Assembly: GCA_019637555.1 (NCBI GenBank)
Contig: JAHBVK010000055.1
Span: forward strand, 1-40,580
Reading direction: 5' to 3'
Source of the DNA: Anaerolineae bacterium
GTDB taxonomy: Bacteria; Chloroflexota; Anaerolineae; Aggregatilineales; UBA2796
DNA: 40,580 bases
This document shows, in pieces, positions 8,188 through 15,558 of this stretch. Numbering within the stretch: position 1 is the first letter of the stretch; each line of letters opens with the position of its first letter. The translations under genes were made by a program, and so were the position numbers. The notes below the pieces were generated by a model. The model made no database searches. It saw only the letters and a program-made list of their open reading frames with translations, and had not been told where the DNA came from.

Positions 8188-8302
8188 GTAGTAGATAGGT
8201 AGACGACCTAAATTGAACGAGGTCAATTCTTCTATCAATCGCCATTATCGAGTTAACGTCAAGGTTTAGTGCGCCGTGTAAAGCGGTCACGAGGAAAGCA
8301 AT

Positions 8303-9124
8303 ATGTACAAACCTGAAGATATGAAGGTGGTCATTCTCGCTGGTGGTTTTGGTACGCGACTCGCGGAAGAAACCGACATCAAGCCAAAGCCAATGGTGGA
8401 AATCGGCGGCAGACCGATCCTGTGGCACATCATGATGCATTACGCCCGTTTTGGGTTCAAGAACTTCGTGATCGCGCTTGGTTACAAGGGACACGTGATC
8501 AAGAAGTACATCACCGACTTCTGCAATATCTCCAGTGACCTGACGGTGAACCTGCGCAGTGGTAAGGTCTGGCAAGACGCCAATTACAGCATGGACTGGA
8601 TCGTGGAGTTGGTGGATACGGGTTACGCCACTGAAACCGGTGGTCGCCTGAAGCGCGTTGCCCACCGCCTGCCCAAAGATCGTCCTTTCCTGATGACCTA
8701 CGGTGACGGCGTTTCCAACGTCAACCTCAGCGATCTGCTGGCGTTCCACACCAATCACGGCAAGCTGGCGACGCTGACGGCTGTTCGTCCGCCCGCGCGT
8801 TTCGGACATTTGGAGTTCAATGGTGATCTGGTCAGTAACTTCCGTGAGAAGGCGCAGACCGACGAAGGTTGGATTAACGGCGGATTCTTCATCTGCCAGC
8901 CGGAAGTGATCGACTATATTGATAGTGACGATAACAAGTGGGAGCGCGAGCCGCTTGAGCGCATTGCTGCTGAAGAACAACTGATGGCGTACAAGCACGA
9001 TGGCTTCTGGCAGTGCATGGACGCTCTGCGCGACAAGATGAACCTCGAAAAGATGTGGGAAAGCGGACATGCCCCGTGGAAAACATGGGACGTAGAAGAA
9101 ACCCGCGTCAACGGGCGCGCCTGA
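8303..9124 (+). CDS. rfbF: Glucose-1-phosphate cytidylyltransferase
   Basis: 273 aa, full length for RfbF. It has the nucleotidyltransferase signature VILAGGFGTRL, then KPKPMVEIGGRPILWHIM, the segment FVIALGYKGHVIKKY and the downstream MTYGDGVSNVNL with the metal-binding Asp. The enzyme makes CDP-glucose from CTP and glucose-1-phosphate, first step to CDP-3,6-dideoxyhexoses (abequose, tyvelose, paratose). The usual partner CDP-glucose 4,6-dehydratase (rfbG) is not in this window. GAGGA at 8292-8296 supports the start at 8303 over the internal ATG at 8321. Confidence 0.93.
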   Translation: MYKPEDMKVVILAGGFGTRLAEETDIKPKPMVEIGGRPILWHIMMHYARFGFKNFVIALGYKGHVIKKYITDFCNISSDLTVNLRSGKVWQDANYSMDWIVELVDTGYATETGGRLKRVAHRLPKDRPFLMTYGDGVSNVNLSDLLAFHTNHGKLATLTAVRPPARFGHLEFNGDLVSNFREKAQTDEGWINGGFFICQPEVIDYIDSDDNKWEREPLERIAAEEQLMAYKHDGFWQCMDALRDKMNLEKMWESGHAPWKTWDVEETRVNGRA

Positions 9125-9282
9125 TTGGGACAAGGATAGGCGCTGTTAGAGCAATCCGCTGCTTTAAATACTGGCGGCGGGTTGCATGATGGCGCTGTGA
9201 TCCCGAAATCGTAACAGTCAATCCCCACTGGCGGGGAAATTCGATTATTAACAGTACAATAAGCAAATCCTCATACGGCTAT

Positions 9283-9312
9283 CGCCCTCCCGGTCTATCA
9301 TCCGAGAGGGCG
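9283..9312 (+). promoter_or_regulatory. Hairpin that contains the Shine-Dalgarno of the Wzy-like gene
   Basis: CGCCCTC (9283-9289) pairs with GAGGGCG (9306-9312), and CGG (9291-9293) with CCG (9302-9304), leaving an 8-base loop. The likely Shine-Dalgarno GAGGG (9306-9310), 6 bases before the GTG at 9317, is inside the stem, so folding should hinder ribosome binding. A rho-independent terminator is less likely as no T-run follows. Confidence 0.55.
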
Positions 9313-9316
9313 TCGC

Positions 9317-10756
9317 GTGAGTCAGAGGAAGATCAAGCCTGTGTTAGCGAGATTCAGAATTCCACTGTTTGACGTGCCTATCTTCAGCCAACTACGCAAT
9401 ATCGCGTTGGTGGTGCTGGTCGGGCTGATCATCGGTGCTGCCAGCAGCGTTCACTTCATCCTCGGCTTTGCCTTGATCATCGGGGTGGTTGCTGCCTACG
9501 TCTCGCTGGTGTATCCAATGATCCTCGGTTACGTGCTGATCTTCTGCATCATCACCACGTCCGGTATGCTGCGCGGCGATATTATCCCGATGCTCAAGAT
9601 CAACGAGGCGATGCTGGCGGTGACCGCTGGCGTGGTCTTTCTGGTGGTCATGATTCGCCGCCCCGCCTACCGCATTTACGATCCGTGGTTGGTGATCGCT
9701 ACGTTGATATTGATGCTGGGCACGGCAGTCGTGCCACTGGTCGCTTATTACGCACGCGGCTGGAAGTTCGAGGTCAGCGAGATCGTCAGTTTGCTGGCAC
9801 CTGTGCAATTCGTGATCCTGTTCTGGGTATTTGCCTATTTACCAGAGTCGGATCGGGATCGCCGCAATTTGGTGCAGTTCATGATCGTCTGCGCCTCGAT
9901 CTTGTCTTTCGTCGGTCTGCTACAAGCGGCAAAGATCGGCGCGGTGCAGAACTTTTTGGTGCGCTGGTATCCCGGCGATCAGACGAATGATGCCGCCGCG
10001 TTGGGGCGCGTGACCACGCTGTTTGGTGCGTGGAATGCCACTGGCACGTTCCTGATGATCATCATCCTGCTGTTAGTGTCGTTACAGCCATTGAACCATC
10101 CGCGCTGGGCGCGCATCAACATGTATATCGCGCTGGCGCTAGGCGGCGCTACACTGCTGGCAAGCGGTTCATTTGCGGGCATGGGCGGTCTGGCGGCGGG
10201 TATCGTGATCGTCAAATACTTTGATCGGCGCGGCATGAAATTTCTGCTACAGCTTTTTGTAGCGCTGATGATCGCCTCGATCATCCTCTCGCCGATCATC
10301 ATCCAACGATTGAATTACCAGTTCGCGCCTTCCAGCAGCAGCGATGGACTTGTACCGCAAACGTTCTCCTACCGTCTGAAGGTGTGGAGCGAAGTCTATA
10401 TCCCCATCCTGATGAAAAGCAATCCATGGTTTGGTGTGGTGCCAAACATGAATAACGTATCGTGGGCATGGGCGGAGAGCCAATACGTCTATTTGCTGAT
10501 GCGTTCGGGGGTAGTCTCGTTGATCGCGCATCTGGTGTGGGTGTGGATGATGTGTGTGTGGCTGTGGCGCAAGATGAAAACCACCATCGGACAAACTCAG
10601 ATTTTAGCGCTGGTCAGTTTTGCAGTGATGGTATTGCTGTCAGTGATGAGCTTCACCAATGAAGTGTTCACGCTCGGCGGTGTGATCGATTACCTATGGA
10701 TATTTATCGGCTTAATCGCCAATGCTGGAGTAAACCCGGTCCATGACAGCAACTAA
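9317..10756 (+). CDS. O-antigen polymerase/ligase-like membrane protein (Wzy/WaaL type)
   Basis: 479 aa, very hydrophobic, with roughly ten to twelve membrane helices and one long loop around residues 320-390 that carries polar and charged residues, the layout of Wzy polymerases and WaaL ligases. The loop includes FSYRLKVWSEV-like sequence with basic residues before the next helix. In a Wzx/Wzy pathway it would join lipid-linked repeat units on the outer membrane face of the cytoplasmic membrane. These proteins diverge strongly, so the call rests on topology and on the neighbours. The 3' end overlaps the next glycosyltransferase by 14 bases, which points to coupled translation. A hairpin holds its ribosome binding site. 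Confidence 0.78.
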   Translation: MSQRKIKPVLARFRIPLFDVPIFSQLRNIALVVLVGLIIGAASSVHFILGFALIIGVVAAYVSLVYPMILGYVLIFCIITTSGMLRGDIIPMLKINEAMLAVTAGVVFLVVMIRRPAYRIYDPWLVIATLILMLGTAVVPLVAYYARGWKFEVSEIVSLLAPVQFVILFWVFAYLPESDRDRRNLVQFMIVCASILSFVGLLQAAKIGAVQNFLVRWYPGDQTNDAAALGRVTTLFGAWNATGTFLMIIILLLVSLQPLNHPRWARINMYIALALGGATLLASGSFAGMGGLAAGIVIVKYFDRRGMKFLLQLFVALMIASIILSPIIIQRLNYQFAPSSSSDGLVPQTFSYRLKVWSEVYIPILMKSNPWFGVVPNMNNVSWAWAESQYVYLLMRSGVVSLIAHLVWVWMMCVWLWRKMKTTIGQTQILALVSFAVMVLLSVMSFTNEVFTLGGVIDYLWIFIGLIANAGVNPVHDSN

Positions 10757-11804
10757 CAGCAATTCCAATTCTGCGCCTGCCGTCGCCAACAGCAGCGACT
10801 CTAGCAGCCAGAGCAGTTCCCGCCGCGATCTGGTGGCGATTGTGTGGGCGCCGGAAGAAGTACGCACCGAGCTATTTGCTCGCCGCCTGAACGCGACTCT
10901 GCATCACATTCATTTTCTGGAGTACAAACGTCCGCTGTATGCGCCGTTCAAGTATCCCATGCAGTGGCTGAAGACATGGCAGATTCTGTTCAAAGAACGT
11001 CCGAACTATATTTACATCACCAATCCGCCTGTATTCGCGGCGCTGTGCGTATATCTGTTCTGCGCGATGACTGGCGCAAAGTTCGTGATGGATACGCATC
11101 CGCCTTCACTTTATTCCAAGAAGTGGGGGTGGTCACTACCGCTACAGCGCTGGATCGCCAAGCGTGCCCTAATGAACATCACTGATCAGGAGCGTTTTCA
11201 GCGCATGTTCGAGGAGTGGGGCGCGAAGTGTATGGTCTTAGAGAAGCCGCCTAAAGACGCGCCTTTCAGCCAGCTCACAGGCGTGGTTGATGCTGGCAAG
11301 TTCGAGGTCGCGGTGGTCAATACCTTCGCTGAAGATGAGCCGTTCCAACCGATTCTGGATGCCGCTAACCTGCTGCCAGATGTCGAATTTCACATCACGG
11401 GCAATCTGGCGAAGGCAAATGCCGAACAGAAAGCGGCGATGGCAACTGCACCCGCTAACTGCCATTTCACGGGCTATCTATTGGGCGATCAATATTGGAG
11501 CTTGCTACATCGTTCGCGGGCGGTGATGGTGCTAACCACCTTCCCCTATTCGCTGCTCGGCGGCGGGCAAGATGCGATGGTATTGAACAAGCCTGCCATC
11601 CTCTCCGATCAGCCCGCGCTGACTGACTATTTCAACAAGGGCGCGGTGTTCGTGGAGAACACTGCCGAGGGCATCGCCAAGGGCGTGCAAGAGGTACAGC
11701 AGCGCGAACAAGAGTTGATCCGGGGAACACAGCAGTTACTCGAAGATCGACAGCAGAAGTGGGATACCAATTTCCGCAACCTGACCACGTTAGTCGGCGG
11801 CTGA
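10743..11804 (+). CDS. Glycosyltransferase (GT4-like)
   Basis: 353 aa. After a Ser/Asn-rich N-terminal tail (residues 1-25) comes a GT-B type domain: YIYITNPPVFAALCVYLF, then GAKFVMDTHPPSLYSKKWG, a linker, and a C-terminal half with VEFHITGNLAKA, NCHFTGYLLGDQYWSLL and LLGGGQDAMVLNKPAILSD. It would act at the cytoplasmic membrane face on the lipid-linked oligosaccharide. The hydrophobic stretch near residues 95-115 suggests membrane contact. It overlaps the end of the Wzy-like gene by 14 bases, so both are made from one mRNA. Donor sugar is not visible. Confidence 0.82.
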   Translation: MTATNSNSNSAPAVANSSDSSSQSSSRRDLVAIVWAPEEVRTELFARRLNATLHHIHFLEYKRPLYAPFKYPMQWLKTWQILFKERPNYIYITNPPVFAALCVYLFCAMTGAKFVMDTHPPSLYSKKWGWSLPLQRWIAKRALMNITDQERFQRMFEEWGAKCMVLEKPPKDAPFSQLTGVVDAGKFEVAVVNTFAEDEPFQPILDAANLLPDVEFHITGNLAKANAEQKAAMATAPANCHFTGYLLGDQYWSLLHRSRAVMVLTTFPYSLLGGGQDAMVLNKPAILSDQPALTDYFNKGAVFVENTAEGIAKGVQEVQQREQELIRGTQQLLEDRQQKWDTNFRNLTTLVGG

Positions 11805-11904
11805 TACGCTCGACCACGCAACCTGTGCGCGGCGAGTGAGACCGACTAACGGGATATAAAGCAACTCTCTAACTCATACGAATATGGGGGAATACCCGTT
11901 GAAC

Positions 11905-13218
11905 ATGATGGCAAAACTGAGCAACAAGCTCGGTAACTTTGACTGGAAAATGATGCGCGGTACGACGTTGGTGTCGCTGGCGCTGATGATGGCACGTGTA
12001 CTCGGACTGCTCTACGGGTTAATCCTGACCCGCGCACTGTCGCAGGCGGATTACGGCTACGTCGAGTACGGATTGTCGCTCGGCGCGATTCTGGCGATGC
12101 TGACGCAGCCATTCGGTCAGCATGTGCTGGCGCGGTACATCGGCATGTACGTCAACGATAAGACGAAACTGCAAGAGTACCTCAACACGGCGTGGGTGAT
12201 TCTGGCTGCTCTGTTCATCGGGACGATGGCACTGGCATTTCCCATCCTTGCCATCTCCGGCAAGCTGGATATTGGCGTCGTCGTAGTTTATCTTGGCACC
12301 ACCGTGTTCTACGTGTATTACGGCTTGGCGCGTGGTTACCTTTCCAATGAACGCTTGATGATCGCCTTTCTGGGCAGCAATGCTATCCAGTTAGTAGCGA
12401 CCATTATCGTCTACAAAGTGCTAAACGTTACCGATCCACTGCCCGCGCTGCTGATCTACGGTCTGTCGTATTTGCCGATGCTGTGGATCATGTCGCGGTT
12501 TATGCCGCTGCAACTTGGCTTCAAGCTGATCATGCCACGCCGCGACGTGGTGGTCGATTTGCTGCGCTTCTCCGCACCGATCTGGATCGGACACGTTTGC
12601 TTCATCGTCTTCGATTCGCTGCCGACGCTGTATCTGGAACGGTTTACGGGTGAGGAAGCAGTCGGCGCTTATGGTTTGGCACGCCGCTTGAGCATGGTAT
12701 TCATGTTCGTCTCGCAAGCGTTAGCCGCGATCTTGCTGCCACGTACCGCAGGCATGACGGGACGCGCCGAGCAGGGCAAATTGCTGCGCAACTCAACGAT
12801 TGCTTATTTAGCCACCTCGCTGATTCCCTTGATTGGTTGGATCTTCCTTTATAATCCAGTAGCAGAGTTCGTCAGCGGACCGCAGTACCGACTGGACAGC
12901 GCTATTTATATCATGATGGCGCTCGCCACCGTGATCATGGGCGTACAGGGCTTGTACGAAGCGGTGTTGATGGGACGCGGACGTGCTGATCTGGCGATGG
13001 GCAGCCGTATCATTGGTACGGTGGTTGCGATTGTCATCGGTCTATGGCTGGTCCCTGCTTACGGGATGGCTGGTGCCGCGATCACTATCTTTATCGGTTC
13101 AGCGATCACGCAAGTATTGTTCATGCTGTTCATTGCCACAGGCAAGGCAGATCAGACGAACATCGCGGGTGATGTCGAAGGGGCGCTGGAAAACGCCGAA
13201 AGCGTGGTGCTGCGTTAA
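11905..13218 (+). CDS. Wzx-like oligosaccharide flippase (MOP superfamily)
   Basis: About 437 aa with some twelve membrane helices across its length, beginning GTTLVSLALMMARVLGLLYG, typical of polysaccharide flippases (RfbX/Wzx, polysaccharide synthase family). Such proteins turn undecaprenyl-linked repeat units across the cytoplasmic membrane. Its place between glycosyltransferases and the polymerase supports this. The start is uncertain: in-frame ATG codons at 11884, 11905 and 11908 and a TTG at 11899 are possible. GGGGGA at 11886-11891 lies 7 bases before the TTG and 13 before the ATG at 11905. A MATE or MurJ function is less likely given context. Confidence 0.85.
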   Translation: MMAKLSNKLGNFDWKMMRGTTLVSLALMMARVLGLLYGLILTRALSQADYGYVEYGLSLGAILAMLTQPFGQHVLARYIGMYVNDKTKLQEYLNTAWVILAALFIGTMALAFPILAISGKLDIGVVVVYLGTTVFYVYYGLARGYLSNERLMIAFLGSNAIQLVATIIVYKVLNVTDPLPALLIYGLSYLPMLWIMSRFMPLQLGFKLIMPRRDVVVDLLRFSAPIWIGHVCFIVFDSLPTLYLERFTGEEAVGAYGLARRLSMVFMFVSQALAAILLPRTAGMTGRAEQGKLLRNSTIAYLATSLIPLIGWIFLYNPVAEFVSGPQYRLDSAIYIMMALATVIMGVQGLYEAVLMGRGRADLAMGSRIIGTVVAIVIGLWLVPAYGMAGAAITIFIGSAITQVLFMLFIATGKADQTNIAGDVEGALENAESVVLR

Positions 13219-13269
13219 TTAACGGCAGCAAGCAAAGTAATCAAAGCAGACGCGCGAGGAGTGAGGGTT

Positions 13270-14400
13270 TTGTATCGTCGCTTAGTGATCTTGTTGGTCG
13301 TAGTCGTGGTCACCTTGAGCACAGTTGGATCACCGCAGTACAGCGTCGAAGCACAAGCAAACGACTGTCCGCAAGAGATCAAGACAGCTAATCCAAATGC
13401 TAGTCCCGCCGCCAGCCGCGTACTCAGCTATTTGTGGGGATTGCAGTTCCGTGACGATAAGCGCGTAGTGGCGGGTCAATTCGGTTCTTACGGCGATGGC
13501 GCGGATGTGCCAGCCGCCGAAGCCCGCCTACAAAAAGTATTCGACCAGTCGGGGAAATATCCGGCGATGACGGGCATGGATTACCGTAACTGGGACTCTT
13601 TGCACGGCAACAATCTCTCGATCCCCAACAAATTCTTGATCGCCCAGTGGAACAAAGGCAGCCTGATCACGATCAGTTGGCATGCTAACAATCCATGGAC
13701 GGGTGGACCGTCGACGGATTGGGAATATCCCGCCGGATCGGGGCAAGTGCGCAGCGTCCGCGAACTGACGCAAACGGGCAGTGATGCTAACAAACGCTGG
13801 CTGGAAATGCTGGATAACATTGCCAGCGGGCTGGAAGAGCTGCAACAGGCGGGCGTGGTGGCGATCTGGCGTCCGCTGCACGAGATGAACGGCGGTTGGT
13901 TCTGGTGGAATTTGCAGTCGCCGGAAGACTACCGCCTGCTGTGGCAGCACATGTACAACTACTTCACGCAGGAAAAAGGTCTCAACAATCTGCTGTGGGG
14001 ATATTCGCCCAATACCAACAATAACGAGTACAACAAGCGGACAGATTACTTCTATCCGGGTGATGGGTACGTCGATGTGGTGGGCTTGGATAAGTACCGC
14101 GAATTAGAGGAAGATCCGCTGGAACTGGACGCGTGGAAGGAATACAGTGATCTGGTCAGCAAATGCAAGCCTATGGGCTTGTTCGAGTTCGGTGCGACGC
14201 CCGCTAACTCGCAGGCAGATCGCCCCAAGTACGATTTCCGCAAGCTGATACGCGACATCAAGTCGAAGTATCCCAAGATCGTGTTTTTTCAGGCGTGGGA
14301 ATGGCACTGGGCGATTGGAGAACATCTCAGCGCACGGCAGCTATTCAGCGATCCGTGGGTGATCGCGCTGGAAGATCTGCCCAACTTCCGCGAAGGCTGA
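13270..14400 (+). CDS. Secreted GH26-family glycanase (beta-mannanase-like)
   Basis: About 376 aa. A signal peptide (cleavage likely after VEAQA) precedes a GH26-like barrel: VVAGQFGSYGD, MDYRNWDS, SWHANNPWTGG, the acid/base motif WRPLHEMNGGWFWW (Glu codon 13882-13884) and the nucleophile motif GLFEFG (Glu codon 14185-14187). Both catalytic Glu are present, so it should be active. GH26 enzymes cut beta-mannans or beta-1,3-xylan and related chains with retention. Lying between Wzx and a glycosyltransferase gene, it may trim or release the polymer made by this locus. AGGAG at 13257-13261 fits the TTG at 13270; the GTG at 13261 has no room for a ribosome site. Confidence 0.87.
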   Translation: MYRRLVILLVVVVVTLSTVGSPQYSVEAQANDCPQEIKTANPNASPAASRVLSYLWGLQFRDDKRVVAGQFGSYGDGADVPAAEARLQKVFDQSGKYPAMTGMDYRNWDSLHGNNLSIPNKFLIAQWNKGSLITISWHANNPWTGGPSTDWEYPAGSGQVRSVRELTQTGSDANKRWLEMLDNIASGLEELQQAGVVAIWRPLHEMNGGWFWWNLQSPEDYRLLWQHMYNYFTQEKGLNNLLWGYSPNTNNNEYNKRTDYFYPGDGYVDVVGLDKYRELEEDPLELDAWKEYSDLVSKCKPMGLFEFGATPANSQADRPKYDFRKLIRDIKSKYPKIVFFQAWEWHWAIGEHLSARQLFSDPWVIALEDLPNFREG

Positions 14401-14467
14401 TATGCGGTTGAGACTGCCGACGAACGCAGTTTATGCTCAAATAGTAGTGTAGACCAATGGTTTATCC

Positions 14468-14526
14468 CTCCTCTCTGCAATACCAAGCGTCAGGGGTAAC
14501 ACGCTCCGGCGACGCGCAGAGGGGAG
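14468..14526 (+). repeat. Large nested hairpin in the leader of the GT-A gene
   Basis: The segment 14468-14478 (CTCCTCTCTGC) pairs with 14516-14526 (GCAGAGGGGAG) over 11 positions with one G-U, and GCGTC/GACGC pair inside. It lies 40 bases before the ATG at 14567. No T-run follows, so a leader structure is as likely as a terminator. Confidence 0.45.
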
Positions 14527-14566
14527 TTTGCGTGTGTAAGAATGGAAGGAGTAATTGGGGGTTGCT

Positions 14567-15445
14567 ATGAAGCAGAAAGTCAAATTGGTCGTCACGATCA
14601 GCGTAGGACCACCGGGGAATCGCAACACCTTCGATGACATCATGGACACGGTACGCAGCGTCGTCCATTATGCTGATCCAGATCGCAAGATCATCATTCA
14701 GGATAACTCTGCCCCGCTGAGTACGGGCTTGAAGATCAAAGAACTGGTTCCAGAAGTTGAAGTGACCCGCGCACCTCGCAATTTTGGCATTTACGGCGGT
14801 CTGTATAAATCCGAATCGTATGCCTTACAGTACGTGTATGAAAACTATGATTTCGACGTACTGCTGCGCATGGACAGCGACGCACTAATGGTTAATCCCG
14901 GCATCGCGGATGCGGCGATTCCGGTGATCGCACAACATCCAAATGCTGGCTTGTTGGGTAATTATCTGACAGGTGGCGAGGGCATCGAGTGGCCCCGTGA
15001 ACAGTTGATGCGGCAAACTAGCGTAGCGGGCTACGTACGTGATCCCAAGCGCTGCGCTATGCTGCGTCAGTTGATCTACAAGGCGCAGAAAAATGGTTGG
15101 GAACTGGGGCAACATATCCTTGGTGGCGCTGTAATCATGACGCCAAAGTATATCGAAGGCGTCAATAAGGCGGGCTTGTTACATCGAGATGAGTTACAAC
15201 GCGCCAAGCTGCAGAACGATCACACTTACAGCTTGCTGGCACGCGCACTGGGCTTGGAACTGGTGGACTTCAACCTGCCCAATGGTCCGATGGCGATCAC
15301 GTGGCGAGGACTGCCCGCATCGCCGCAGGATTTAGTCGAACGCGGGGCGATGGTCGTCCATGCGACGCGCTTCTGGGGACAAATGGATGAAGCCCAGATT
15401 CGCACTTTCTTCCGCGCTAGACGGGAAGCTGTGCTCTCGACGTAA
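14567..15445 (+). CDS. Glycosyltransferase, GT2-like (GT-A fold)
   Basis: 292 aa. It opens with a nucleotide-binding strand (VKLVVTISVGPPGNRNTFDD), has APRNFGIYGG as in GT-A enzymes that scan a donor loop, and LLRMDSDALMVNP with the metal-binding DxD. Later, GAVIMTPKYIEGVN and LQNDHTYSLLARALG supply acceptor-side acidic residues. No membrane helix is seen, so it is probably cytosolic or peripheral. It is the last gene of the polysaccharide locus and faces the surface-protein genes. The ATG at 14567 is preferred over the TTG at 14555 because GGGGG at 14557-14561 is well placed; AGGAG at 14547-14551 is 15 bases away. Confidence 0.75.
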   Translation: MKQKVKLVVTISVGPPGNRNTFDDIMDTVRSVVHYADPDRKIIIQDNSAPLSTGLKIKELVPEVEVTRAPRNFGIYGGLYKSESYALQYVYENYDFDVLLRMDSDALMVNPGIADAAIPVIAQHPNAGLLGNYLTGGEGIEWPREQLMRQTSVAGYVRDPKRCAMLRQLIYKAQKNGWELGQHILGGAVIMTPKYIEGVNKAGLLHRDELQRAKLQNDHTYSLLARALGLELVDFNLPNGPMAITWRGLPASPQDLVERGAMVVHATRFWGQMDEAQIRTFFRARREAVLST

Positions 15446-15488
15446 GCCTGACATCCAGTAAGTCGGCAGATCAGCAATACGAGACGAA

Positions 15489-15519
15489 AAACGCCCTATT
15501 CGAATTGAATAGGGCGTTT
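15489..15519. terminator. Bidirectional rho-independent terminator
   Basis: AAACGCCCTATTC (15489-15501) pairs perfectly over 13 bases with GAATAGGGCGTTT (15507-15519) around a 5-base loop. T-rich sequence follows on the + strand (TTTATTTTG) and A-rich bases precede it, which read as T on the - strand. It lies between two convergent genes and serves both. Confidence 0.85.
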
Positions 15520-15558
15520 ATTTTGTTTGGTTAAGCGACTTGTGCGGTTCTGATAGGG

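Noticed and set aside
8156..9133. Frame of 325 codons on the - strand across rfbF
   Set aside because: rfbF on the + strand is unmistakable; the antisense frame shows no motif.
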